Of a stretch of 41,542 nt of DNA, positions 25,940 through 33,662 are shown one piece after another. This DNA comes from JAKASV01 sp964595035 (GTDB lineage: Bacteria > Babelota > Babeliae > Babelales > Vermiphilaceae): contig CAZQNW010000004.1 in the NCBI GenBank assembly GCA_964595035.1, positions 1 through 41,542 of the forward strand. The letters are read 5' to 3'. The notes under the pieces are model-generated. The model worked only from the letters and a program-made list of their open reading frames with translations, was not told the DNA's origin and searched no databases. Each line of letters begins with the position of its first letter. Within the stretch, counting starts at the first letter, position 1. The position numbers and the translations under genes were made by a program.

Positions 25940-26241
25940 TGTATAGATGTAATACTTGCCCAAATGAGCTATGATTGTATGGGAATAGTCAGAGATACGT
26001 TTTAGTAGGAAGATTGTATCTATGCATAAAACAAAGCTTGCTGCTGTGCTTGAATTGGTGATAACAAAAAAAATAATGTTAAGTCGATTCTGTTTAGGAA
26101 ACGTTATGTGATGTGTATTTAAAGCATTGATTTCGAACTGTTTTTGTGCTCCATAACAAAAAAACAAACAAATTAGATGGTTCATGCTTTAAAAAAAGGT
26201 AAAATCAGGTATTATTATCCCTATGGTGCTCTAAATAATGA
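25940..26241. other. Intergenic region upstream of tRNA-Ser
   Basis: About 300 nt without a convincing gene. A 29-codon ORF (26022-26111, + strand) begins after AGTAGGAAG at ribosome-site distance and reads MHKTKLAAVLELVITKK, but it has no recognisable relative and could be a decayed gene start. An AT-rich tract with two overlapping TATTAT boxes (26210-26218) probably includes the tRNA promoter. Confidence 0.4.
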
Positions 26242-26333
26242 GGAGAGATGGCTGAGTGGTCTAAAGCGACCGCCTCGAAAGCGGTTATTCTGCGTAAGCG
26301 GAATCGAGGGTTCGAATCCCTCTCTCTCCTCCA
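26242..26333 (+). tRNA. tRNA-Ser (anticodon CGA)
   Basis: A complete class II tRNA with encoded CCA. The acceptor stem GGAGAGA pairs with TCTCTCC. The anticodon arm is ACCGC-CTCGAAA-GCGGT, with anticodon CGA reading UCG. The long variable arm forms a 7-bp stem around GTAA (ATTCTGC/GCGGAAT), and the T arm is GAGGG-TTCGAAT-CCCTC. The discriminator base before CCA is T, where G is usual for serine tRNAs. TTTTTT follows the CCA directly. Confidence 0.95.
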
Positions 26334-26405
26334 GTTTTTTAGAGTGCCGGCAGTGAGCAACGTATTGAAGTATAGTCGCTAAAGAAATGCGTCTAGGAAG
26401 TCTGT

Positions 26406-27635
26406 ATGACATACAAAAGCTTAGTCCTCGCAAGTATCTGTTTATTTTTTATGGCAAGTTCTTGCTTGTCAATGGTCTTTGATAATAGATTTATGCCTTT
26501 AATGCAGCGGCCATGGGTAGCTCCCGATGATGGGCGATCTCATATAAGTACTCATCTTTTTGGGGTGCGAGCTACACGTTCGTATAATGCTTCTGAAGCT
26601 GAGGTTCCATTACCCGATATATATGGGTCTTTTGATTTGGGTAAAATTGCCCAGGGAATGGTTAATCTTGGTTTTTCAAATCCTATGAAATCTGAGTGGC
26701 AGGGTGCAAAGATTCCCTGGGTGCTTGAAGGAAAATTGCAAGGCCAGGGTATTGATCTTGAATGGCAAAAGGCCATTACGCAGTATGTATCAATCGGTGG
26801 GTCGTTTTTAGTATTGCGCTTAAGTTCATGGTATAACTTTGCTTTTAAAGGAAAAGACTGTGACTGTACGTTAATGATAAAACAAGGTGATGCGCAGGAA
26901 CTCGAAGATCTGCGCAGGAGTATTTTGCAGCAAATTGGTATATACGGCGACAGTTCAGTTCAGCATGGGTTTGGTGATACTGATCTTTATGTAAGATTTG
27001 GAAATTATTGGGAATATGCATGCAAGTTCCGCAGTATTCAAGTTGGTGGAAGGTTAGGACTACTTATTCCTACGGGTAAGCGTCAAAATATTCATTATCC
27101 TTCATCTATTCCTTTTGGAGGTAATGGTCATTGGGGAATGTACGGTGCTGTTGACACACTTTTTGAACTTAAAGAAGACTGGAAGGTCGGTCTTTATGTG
27201 CGAGTAAACCAGCGCTTTGCAAGAACTCAATGTCGCCGCGTTCCTATGGCGTGCGAAATGGACAACTATGCTGCTTTACAAACAGATGTTAGAATCAGAC
27301 CGGGCACGACATTTATTATTTCGCCTTATGTAGACTTTGAATGTTTACGTGATGGGTTGGGTGTTCGTGTATTTTATGTATTAACCAAACATTGGGCTGA
27401 TAAGTGGAGCATATGTCCGCCGAATAAGGAACAATGTAACGAATTTATAAAAAGGACTGAGTGGGGATCAGATTATTTCTCTGTAAATATTTTTTATGAT
27501 TTTGGCAAAGTAAAACCAAATCGCACCGTATACCCAATACTGACGTTTTGCTGGGATATTCCCAAAAATGTACTTATTGCTAATACGGTTGCTAAAACAG
27601 ATAGGATTTCGCTTGGTGTTGAGGTCGCATTTTAA
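26406..27635 (+). CDS. Predicted outer-membrane beta-barrel protein, unknown family
   Basis: A 409-aa exported protein (signal peptide 1 to about 22, LVLASICLFFMASSCLSM). The body is rich in Tyr, Phe, Trp and Gly in alternating amphipathic strands, such as WEYACKFRSIQVGGRLGLLIP, WKVGLYVRVNQRFA and DYFSVNIFYDFGKV. It ends RISLGVEVAF; a C-terminal Phe after alternating hydrophobics is the classic barrel-assembly signal. AGGAAG precedes the ATG. mreB follows 18 nt after its stop. No named porin family is recognisable, so transport function is not claimed. Confidence 0.65.
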   Translation: MTYKSLVLASICLFFMASSCLSMVFDNRFMPLMQRPWVAPDDGRSHISTHLFGVRATRSYNASEAEVPLPDIYGSFDLGKIAQGMVNLGFSNPMKSEWQGAKIPWVLEGKLQGQGIDLEWQKAITQYVSIGGSFLVLRLSSWYNFAFKGKDCDCTLMIKQGDAQELEDLRRSILQQIGIYGDSSVQHGFGDTDLYVRFGNYWEYACKFRSIQVGGRLGLLIPTGKRQNIHYPSSIPFGGNGHWGMYGAVDTLFELKEDWKVGLYVRVNQRFARTQCRRVPMACEMDNYAALQTDVRIRPGTTFIISPYVDFECLRDGLGVRVFYVLTKHWADKWSICPPNKEQCNEFIKRTEWGSDYFSVNIFYDFGKVKPNRTVYPILTFCWDIPKNVLIANTVAKTDRISLGVEVAF

Positions 27636-27653
27636 AAGTTGTTGCAGGTGCTT

Positions 27654-28697
27654 ATGAAGTTTTTACCGGCAAAAAAGTTATTCAGTTTTTTTTCAAATGA
27701 TTTAGCCATAGATTTAGGAACAGCAAATACCGTTGTGTATGTAAGAAATGGCGGAATAGTTCTCAATGAACCATCTGTCGTTGCAGTTAAGGTTGGTACT
27801 AACACGGTATTGGCGGCAGGTCGTGGTGCCAAAGAAATGTTAGGCAAAACTCCTGAAAGTATTGTAGCATGTAGGCCTATGCGTGATGGTGTTATCGCTA
27901 ATTTTGAATTAACAGAAAGCATGTTGCGTTATTTTATTCGTCTTGTTCATAATGACCGTAAAACTCTTATCAAGCCACGTATGATAATTGGTGTTCCGTC
28001 AGGTATTACTGAGGTTGAAAAGCGTGCTGTAAAAGATTCTGCTATGCAGGCAGGTGCGCAAAAAGTATATACAGTCATTGAACCTATGGCAGCGGCAATA
28101 GGTGCTGGGTTGCCTGTTCAAGATCCATCGGGAAATATGATTGTTGATATTGGTGGAGGTACGACAGAGGTTGCTGTTATTTCGCTAAAATCGGTTGTAT
28201 TCTGTCGTTCAATTCGTATTGGCGGCGATGAAATGGATACTGCGATTGTACAATATGTAAAACGTAAATACAATTTACTTATTGGTGAACGTACAGCGGA
28301 AAGTATAAAAATAGAAATAGGTTCAGCACTATTGACTCCTGATACTGCAACCCAATCGGTTGAAGTAAAAGGGCGGGATTTAGTATCAGGTGTTCCAAAA
28401 ACAATTACACTTACCAGCCAGGAAGTAAACGAAGCGTTGCTCGAAACAATAGCAAGTATTGTTGATGTTGTACGCGTTGCTCTTGAAAATACACCACCAG
28501 AACTATCTTCAGATCTTGTTGATCGTGGTATAACAATGGCAGGTGGCGGATCACAATTAAAAGGTCTTGCCGGCCTTATTTCTAGAGAAACCGGATTACC
28601 TGTTACTGTAGCGGAAGATCCGCTCTTTTGTGTAGTCAAAGGGGTTGGGAAGATGCTCGAAAATCTTGATTTCTTTAAAGATGCCTTAATGGAGTAA
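27654..28697 (+). CDS. mreB: Rod-shape determining actin homologue MreB
   Basis: Bacterial actin that organises lateral cell-wall synthesis at the inner membrane. 347 aa from the ATG at 27654, which has AGGTG just upstream; a TTG at 27639 is in frame but would add five atypical residues. The actin-fold motifs are clear: phosphate-1 LAIDLGTANTVVYV, connect/phosphate-2 IVDIGGGTTEVAVIS, and the adenosine loop ITMAGGGSQLKGL. An N-terminal amphipathic stretch (MKFLPAKKLFSFFSND) matches the membrane-binding end. The presence of MreB suggests a retained, rod-like peptidoglycan machinery. Usually followed by mreC/mreD; here ksgA follows after 3 nt. Confidence 0.97.
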   Translation: MKFLPAKKLFSFFSNDLAIDLGTANTVVYVRNGGIVLNEPSVVAVKVGTNTVLAAGRGAKEMLGKTPESIVACRPMRDGVIANFELTESMLRYFIRLVHNDRKTLIKPRMIIGVPSGITEVEKRAVKDSAMQAGAQKVYTVIEPMAAAIGAGLPVQDPSGNMIVDIGGGTTEVAVISLKSVVFCRSIRIGGDEMDTAIVQYVKRKYNLLIGERTAESIKIEIGSALLTPDTATQSVEVKGRDLVSGVPKTITLTSQEVNEALLETIASIVDVVRVALENTPPELSSDLVDRGITMAGGGSQLKGLAGLISRETGLPVTVAEDPLFCVVKGVGKMLENLDFFKDALME

Positions 28698-28700
28698 TCC

Positions 28701-29489
28701 TTGAAAAAACATGGACGCGCGCAAGGTATTGCGCTTAAAAAAGACTACGGCCAACATTTTTTGCGTAATGATAGTATTGCGCAAAAAATAGTTATGTCAG
28801 TTAATCTTGATGAAAATAGTTCAGTTTTTGAAATTGGTTGTGGTGATGGTGCTTTAACGCGTGTAATCTTGCAGAATAAGTTGGCACGTCTATGGGTTTT
28901 TGAAATCGATCCTGAATGGGCAGCCTTAGTACAAAAAAGGCTGCCTGACTCACGTATGAAGGTTTTTGTACAAGACTTTTTGACTGTAGATTTTGCGACA
29001 TTAGAACCTTATAAGCCTTGGATATTATTGGCTAATCTGCCATATCAAATTACGTTTCCTCTTTTATATAAACTTCAAGAACACAGGAATCTTTTGGCAG
29101 AGGGTGTTATCATGATCCAAGAAGAGGTTGCCAAAAAATTGGTGGCTACGCATGGTCGTGATTATGGTTTTGTCTCATTGTTCTTTCAACATTATTTTGA
29201 ACTAAGACTGCTTGATAAAATTTCTCCGACATCATTTTATCCGCCTCCTAAAGTTTTTTCTCGTTTGTTATATTTCAAGCCTCGTAAAGAGGTACTTGAA
29301 ATACCGGAGGAGACCAGTTTTTGGGAATTTGCTCGGGCTGTATTTAAACAGCCACGACGTACAATAAAAAATAACCTTTCTCAGAAGCATTATGACCTAT
29401 CAAAAGTTTCGCAAGAGTTATTGATGATGAGAGGTCAGCAAATGAGTATTGAAGATCTTATTTCATTGTGGAATCTCATACGCTTATAG
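28701..29489 (+). CDS. ksgA: 16S rRNA dimethyladenosine transferase KsgA/RsmA
   Basis: S-adenosylmethionine-dependent enzyme that dimethylates two adjacent adenines near the 3' end of 16S rRNA, a late ribosome-assembly checkpoint. 262 aa, normal length. Motifs: KDYGQHFLRND (14-24), SAM-binding VFEIGCGDGALT (42-53), VFEID, and the catalytic NLPY (112-115) followed by QITFPLL. The C-terminal domain has SFYPPPKVFSRLL. No ATG is available, and the start is a TTG four nt after the mreB stop with GGAG upstream at the end of mreB, so it is likely translationally coupled to mreB. Confidence 0.95.
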   Translation: MKKHGRAQGIALKKDYGQHFLRNDSIAQKIVMSVNLDENSSVFEIGCGDGALTRVILQNKLARLWVFEIDPEWAALVQKRLPDSRMKVFVQDFLTVDFATLEPYKPWILLANLPYQITFPLLYKLQEHRNLLAEGVIMIQEEVAKKLVATHGRDYGFVSLFFQHYFELRLLDKISPTSFYPPPKVFSRLLYFKPRKEVLEIPEETSFWEFARAVFKQPRRTIKNNLSQKHYDLSKVSQELLMMRGQQMSIEDLISLWNLIRL

Positions 29490-29495
29490 CATATA

Positions 29496-29525
29496 TTGTT
29501 AGCACTTCAGTTCTACACGTATACT
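29496..29525 (+). promoter_or_regulatory. Candidate promoter of the small membrane protein gene
   Basis: TTGTTA (29496-29501), 18 nt, TATACT (29520-29525), 34 nt before the start codon. Confidence 0.45.
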
Positions 29526-29559
29526 ATATATAAGGGGATTTATATACGGGGAGAGGGTA

Positions 29560-29952
29560 ATGTATTTCAATGCTACGCATAGTTGCACATATACAAAAGT
29601 TTTGCTATTGGGTGTTTTCTTGTTATTTCTGGTTGGTGTTATACAAGAAGTTGCAGCACTTTCTTGGGTCAGTGTTGATAAAATAGTTTTTAGTATTGCT
29701 TTTCAAGCATCGAAATATGCGATTTCCGCCGGAGCCAAGATTGTATTACATAATCCAAGAATTGCGGCACTTGCTTTGGCTATATATTTTCGCAAAGAGA
29801 TTTTTACTGTAGCAAAAGATACTACCGGATATTTAGTTGGAGAATACCCTTATACCAGTTTATTAATGGTGCTTGTAACTTTGGCATATTATTCTTGTGC
29901 AACCTGTGATTATCGAGATAACCAAGAACAAGAAAATGATGATACAGAATGA
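29560..29952 (+). CDS. Small hypothetical membrane protein
   Basis: A 130-aa protein of unrecognised family with AGAGGG before the ATG. Hydrophobic segments at about 14-34 (VLLLGVFLLFLVGVIQEVAAL) and 91-108 (YTSLLMVLVTLAYYSCAT) flank a mildly amphipathic middle, and the C-terminus is acidic (DNQEQENDDTE). The first segment could be a cleaved signal or a membrane anchor. It converges with the next gene, whose stop is one nt away. Confidence 0.6.
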   Translation: MYFNATHSCTYTKVLLLGVFLLFLVGVIQEVAALSWVSVDKIVFSIAFQASKYAISAGAKIVLHNPRIAALALAIYFRKEIFTVAKDTTGYLVGEYPYTSLLMVLVTLAYYSCATCDYRDNQEQENDDTE

Positions 29953-29953
29953 T

Positions 29954-30358
29954 TTAACGTGTTATAGGGTCAATAACACGTGTTGTTCCATTTGGTCTGA
30001 TAACTGTAAGTTTTAGGGGGCCATCATTTTGGCTTGAGAATATCAAGGTCATGTTTGTACGTAAATCAGTTTGAGCGAATGACCATGTTGTGGAATCACC
30101 GGATGTTTGGCGCGCTTCAATGGTTATGTTTTTGGTAATATCTTTGTCTGAATAATCTTCGAGATATATTGAGCGCGTCTGTGTTGGAAGTAATGTTTCA
30201 ACTTGAGGCCTTTTGTAAATCATTGAATCAAAGTAAAGGACAATTGTTTTTAATGTTTCATTGGTTACCGTGATGCGTGTAGCTATCGCAAATGATTGTA
30301 GGGTTAGAGTTGTTATACATCCTACGAAAATCAATTTGAAAAACTTATCAATAGTCAC
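29954..30358 (-). CDS. Small exported protein of unknown function
   Basis: A predicted periplasmic or secreted protein. The frame opens at an ATG at 30403, but AAAGGAA fits a GTG at 30358, giving 134 aa with a clean signal peptide (FFKLIFVGCITTLTLQSFAIA). The mature part (about 110 aa) is beta-strand rich: ITVTNETLKTIVLYFD, NITIEARQ, TWSFAQTDLR and LTLIFSSQ-like strands, consistent with a small beta-sandwich. No family recognised. Confidence 0.6.
   Translation of the reverse strand: MTIDKFFKLIFVGCITTLTLQSFAIATRITVTNETLKTIVLYFDSMIYKRPQVETLLPTQTRSIYLEDYSDKDITKNITIEARQTSGDSTTWSFAQTDLRTNMTLIFSSQNDGPLKLTVIRPNGTTRVIDPITR
29957..29981. terminator. Perfect 9-bp hairpin at convergent gene ends
   Basis: ACGTGTTAT (29957-29965), 7-nt loop, ATAACACGT (29973-29981). 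It sits between the converging stops and extends into the last codons of the minus-strand gene. There is no U-tract on either side, so bidirectional termination or 3'-end protection is plausible but not certain. Confidence 0.4.
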
Positions 30359-30494
30359 AAGATATTCCTTTTTACAAAATACTTTATATTCAATATTAAT
30401 CATTCTTAATTATATAGTAGAAAATATATTATAAGAAAGTCAATAAAATAGAAATTTTCGAAAACTCAAGTGGCAATTATCGAATGTGTGTTAT

Positions 30495-31694
30495 TTAATG
30501 ATTGCAACATAAAAGCCAAAACTTTACATGCGATATCAGTAGTTTCAATTCCGCAGGTTTGTCTTCTTTGAGTAATGTCCCCAGTTCATTATAGTGTACA
30601 TTTATAAGGTCTATTTCTTTTTTCTTATACGTTAACGTCTCAGTAAGTTTTTGTTTAGTAGAAACATCTAAACCTTTGTTTTGTAGTTGTTTTTGTATAT
30701 CTTCTATTTCACCTAGTATATAGGCCTTGTATTTTGATATATCAGCTGACTTTTTATATATCGCGTAATTTGGATGAGCTTTACCAACAACTGTAGCAGC
30801 CCATTCATTTTGTAGTGCTACATTACATGAATGTTTTCTTTCTTCACTTATTGTATTTCTCATACATACGTAACCTGCAACTTGCCTTAAAATGATCTCG
30901 CGTTTATATTTTTTCTTTCGGGCTTCATAATCTTTTTTCGTATAATAATTTATGCTCTGCAAGGCTTTACTTTGTTGGTACATGGTGACACAGTGAAAAA
31001 TAACTCCTGCGATACAGGCGCAGCTAAGGCCTGTTATTGCTGCTTGAGGTAGTGTTATACTCGACTTTTTTATGGTTCTTTCTCCTGTAATAGTTTTTAA
31101 TTCATCGGATGAAGGCGAAGATATATCAATGATATTATTAAACTGAGCTTCTAATGTTTGAGGAATTTCGGATGTTGTAATTGTAGCAATAATAACGATA
31201 TTGCTTTTGTTTTTGTAATATTCAAATAAAGGGATGCATGACTCTATGGGAAGTGAATGTATGGAGCGAAGGATGAGTAATGTTGATTGATCTTTATCTA
31301 TATATGGCGCGATTATGGTTCCTAAGTCAGTGTTTTGGGGTATCCCCTCAAGAGCCAAAAGCCCACAATCTACAAGTACGAAGGGTAATTCACTCTGAGA
31401 TGCTAAAGCTTGTGCTATAAAACTTGTTGCATAGGTTGAACTATCCTTGAGTAATATACGTATACTCTTATTTTCTGGGCGATTTTTAATGAGTTTAACT
31501 ATATCAAGTAATTGTTGTGAATGCGTTTCTTGCAACATCGAAAGCATACATTCTTGGTAGGTGCGTGTACTATTACTTTGTGTAATTACTTGGTGAATTG
31601 TAACTGAAGATTGAGGTATATCACTGGAATACATATAAGAAGAAAGCAAGAGCGCAACAAAAAAAGATGCTGCGCGATGGGTTAAAAGATTCAT
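30495..31694 (-). CDS. Exported, degenerate AAA-like protein
   Basis: A 399-aa protein with a signal peptide (RAASFFVALLLSSYMYSS). Residues 75-195 follow the AAA+ layout: a strand-loop-helix RILLKDSSTYATSFIAQALA where the P-loop should be, FVLVDCGLL, a Walker-B-like strand STLLILRSIHSLP and a sensor-1-like IVIIATITTSEIPQTLEAQF. The nucleotide-binding residues are gone (no GxxGxGK, no DE), so ATP hydrolysis is not expected. A membrane helix (about 216-240) is followed by a Lys-rich coiled-coil. The AAA relation is a structural-pattern inference. ATAAGGG precedes the start. Confidence 0.5.
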   Translation of the reverse strand: MNLLTHRAASFFVALLLSSYMYSSDIPQSSVTIHQVITQSNSTRTYQECMLSMLQETHSQQLLDIVKLIKNRPENKSIRILLKDSSTYATSFIAQALASQSELPFVLVDCGLLALEGIPQNTDLGTIIAPYIDKDQSTLLILRSIHSLPIESCIPLFEYYKNKSNIVIIATITTSEIPQTLEAQFNNIIDISSPSSDELKTITGERTIKKSSITLPQAAITGLSCACIAGVIFHCVTMYQQSKALQSINYYTKKDYEARKKKYKREIILRQVAGYVCMRNTISEERKHSCNVALQNEWAATVVGKAHPNYAIYKKSADISKYKAYILGEIEDIQKQLQNKGLDVSTKQKLTETLTYKKKEIDLINVHYNELGTLLKEDKPAELKLLISHVKFWLLCCNH

Positions 31695-31745
31695 TATTAT
31701 GTGCCCTTATAGTGTCGAAAATATTTAATGCTACACTTGAGCATT

Positions 31746-31773
31746 ATGATATAATTTAATGGTTTTTAATCAA
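31746..31773 (-). promoter_or_regulatory. Candidate promoter of the AAA-like gene
   Basis: On the minus strand TTGATT (31773-31768), 16 nt, TATCAT (31751-31746), about 50 nt upstream of the start codon. It separates this gene from the HerA-ATP synthase operon. Confidence 0.4.
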
Positions 31774-31818
31774 GTTTTTTAGGATAACAAAAACTGATTA
31801 TTGCTTAGTTGTTGCAAT

Positions 31819-33417
31819 TTAAAAAAGTTCTTTTACAAAAGCATTAATTTGATCCGCAGTTATTTGTCCCATTGCCCTGTAGAATGTATCATCATATTCT
31901 CGTGTTTGTACGACAACAGGCATAGCAACTGCGTGACCCAAAAGAAGGGCCTGCTTTTTGGTATCTAATGAAGCTAAAATCGAGCGTAGATTATTGGAGT
32001 TGTTTGCACCGATAAGAACAGCTTGAATATCTCGCTCATCATTAAGTTGAGCGATAATTTTTGTACCTATTTGTGAGAGTATTTCAGGATCAATGCCCGA
32101 AGGTCTTTGATCAACAACAAGAAGAGAAACATAATATTTACGCATTTCTCTGGCGATGGTTCCGAATATGGTTTGTCGTGCCGCGCTGGGATTTAAAAAC
32201 TTATGTGCTTCTTCAATGGTGATCATAAGCTTTTTAGGTTCGTCAGCCGCATTCTGTGATCCTAAAAATTTTTCTGTCTTTTTTATATATTCTGTATGGA
32301 TACGTCGTGTAATAATATTTGCTATTAACAAGTAACAGAATGTTGATGTGTAGTTTCCAAATTCAATAATAACGCTGATGCCTTTGTCTATGCATTCAAG
32401 CATGCGACTGATAACATCGTCTTGTGCTGATGCTTTATCGACAAAGAAGGGCAAATGTTCTATGCGCTTAAGTTTACGATAGAGTGCCGCTATTGATTCG
32501 GGGTGTGCTCCAATATCGTTAGCAAATTCTTTTATATCCTCTCCATGTTTTAAAAGCTCTGCCAACCAATTTTCTTTGTGACTTGCTGCAATAAGATATG
32601 CAGCTTCTAATGCTGTTGCGTGTAAATTGAGCTCGCTTTCCAAGGAAATAATATCTTCAACATGTATCGATTGATAGGGTATTAAAATATTCACATCAGG
32701 TATGCTGCCACGGCGACGTGTTGAAATGGGGTCCAGAGAGAATATTGCTATTTTATCAGCAAAAAGTGTTTTAAGACCTTTAACAAAAGCTTTATTGCCT
32801 CCTTCTTGCCTTGCTTGTAATCCGTATTCGCTATGCATATCAAATATTAAGTTGACGGCTTTTTCTTGTTTGATAAGTCCGGCAAGAACCAGTCGTGTTA
32901 AAAATGTTTTTCCGGTACCGGTTTTTCCGAAGATACCATTACTTCGTTCAACAAGCCTTTCTAAGTCGATGCATACTGGTGTGTCCATATCTAAAGGATG
33001 GCCTACGTTAAAATAACGCTTTGATTCGTGATGTTCATTGCCGAATATGCGGGCAACGTCTTGCGCGGTTGCTTCATGCACGGGGCAAAAATGTGAAGGA
33101 ATGCTTTTCACAGGCATTGGCTGCTCTTGTGCGTCCATCATGAGCATAGGACGTACCGTTGCGGTAGCGTAAATGCTATGATTACTTAAAATTGATGTTA
33201 GTAATGGTTCTTCATGTGTTGGCGGTAGTAATAAAATATCAGGGTTAGAAACTTCAAGCTTTACATCCGTGATCAGGGAAAAAAATGTGTTTTTTTTACC
33301 TGCGATAGATACGAACTTACCTGTTTTTATATCTTCAATATGCTCAACTTGTTCTATGCGCATGACAAAACCCTCGGTTAAGGATCCTGCAATAATGTGG
33401 CCTAGAAGCTTTTTCAT
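31819..33417 (-). CDS. HerA-family DNA translocase/ATPase
   Basis: HerA/FtsK-superfamily ATPase (DUF87 type), a hexameric motor that in archaea and bacteria works on DNA ends with NurA or other nucleases. 532 aa. The N-terminal HAS-barrel-like region (1 to about 90) is followed by Walker A GKTGTGKT (164-171), FDMHSEYG, Walker B MITIEEAHKFL and the motor-domain end LLVVDQRPSGIDPEILSQIGTKIIAQL with the LGHAVAMPVVVQ strand. No nurA-like gene is nearby, but an SbcD nuclease is encoded in the window. It lies 6 nt after atpC on the same strand, an unusual company for a DNA motor. Confidence 0.88.
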   Translation of the reverse strand: MKKLLGHIIAGSLTEGFVMRIEQVEHIEDIKTGKFVSIAGKKNTFFSLITDVKLEVSNPDILLLPPTHEEPLLTSILSNHSIYATATVRPMLMMDAQEQPMPVKSIPSHFCPVHEATAQDVARIFGNEHHESKRYFNVGHPLDMDTPVCIDLERLVERSNGIFGKTGTGKTFLTRLVLAGLIKQEKAVNLIFDMHSEYGLQARQEGGNKAFVKGLKTLFADKIAIFSLDPISTRRRGSIPDVNILIPYQSIHVEDIISLESELNLHATALEAAYLIAASHKENWLAELLKHGEDIKEFANDIGAHPESIAALYRKLKRIEHLPFFVDKASAQDDVISRMLECIDKGISVIIEFGNYTSTFCYLLIANIITRRIHTEYIKKTEKFLGSQNAADEPKKLMITIEEAHKFLNPSAARQTIFGTIAREMRKYYVSLLVVDQRPSGIDPEILSQIGTKIIAQLNDERDIQAVLIGANNSNNLRSILASLDTKKQALLLGHAVAMPVVVQTREYDDTFYRAMGQITADQINAFVKELF

Positions 33418-33423
33418 ACGTAT

Positions 33424-33660
33424 TTAACCTAGGATTATAGTTGCAAATTTTCGTGTGACATGCACGAGTCCGCTGTGGGCTTGCAAAGATTCCTGTTTGC
33501 CGCTTTTGAGCATAATAGTAATGTAACTTTCAGGTTTAAGTGTCAAAACTGTAGGGGCATGGCCTGCTTGGATTACAAAATTTCCTGCTGGAGTATCGAT
33601 CTCAAACCAAGCAACTTTGAGAGTTTTGTGTTCTTCCGGGCTTGCAATATGTAATTGCAT
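33424..33660 (-). CDS. atpC: ATP synthase F1 epsilon subunit, short form
   Basis: Epsilon subunit of F-type ATP synthase, part of the central stalk. The 78 residues match only the N-terminal beta-sandwich: HIASPEEHKTLKVAWFEIDTPAG, then VIQAGHAPTVLTLKP (family pattern GILPGHAPLL..L.PG) and a final HVTRKFATIIL strand. The C-terminal two-helix domain that inhibits ATP hydrolysis in other bacteria (full length about 130-140 aa) is absent. Short epsilons of similar size occur in some bacteria. It is 2 nt after atpD, and pairing with atpD secures the identification. Confidence 0.85.
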   Translation of the reverse strand: MQLHIASPEEHKTLKVAWFEIDTPAGNFVIQAGHAPTVLTLKPESYITIMLKSGKQESLQAHSGLVHVTRKFATIILG

Positions 33661-33662
33661 AT

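Noticed and set aside
25859..26185. Minus-strand ORF of 108 codons
   Set aside because: It overlaps the end of the WD40-type gene and the tRNA upstream region, and shows no recognisable protein features.
26221..26433. Minus-strand ORF of 70 codons with an REGFEPSIPL motif
   Set aside because: It is the antisense of tRNA-Ser; this peptide is a well-known artefact of translating serine tRNA genes backwards.
28118..28639. Minus-strand ORF of 173 codons inside mreB
   Set aside because: A shadow of mreB: Ser/Thr/Pro-rich translation with no motif, opposite a highly conserved gene.
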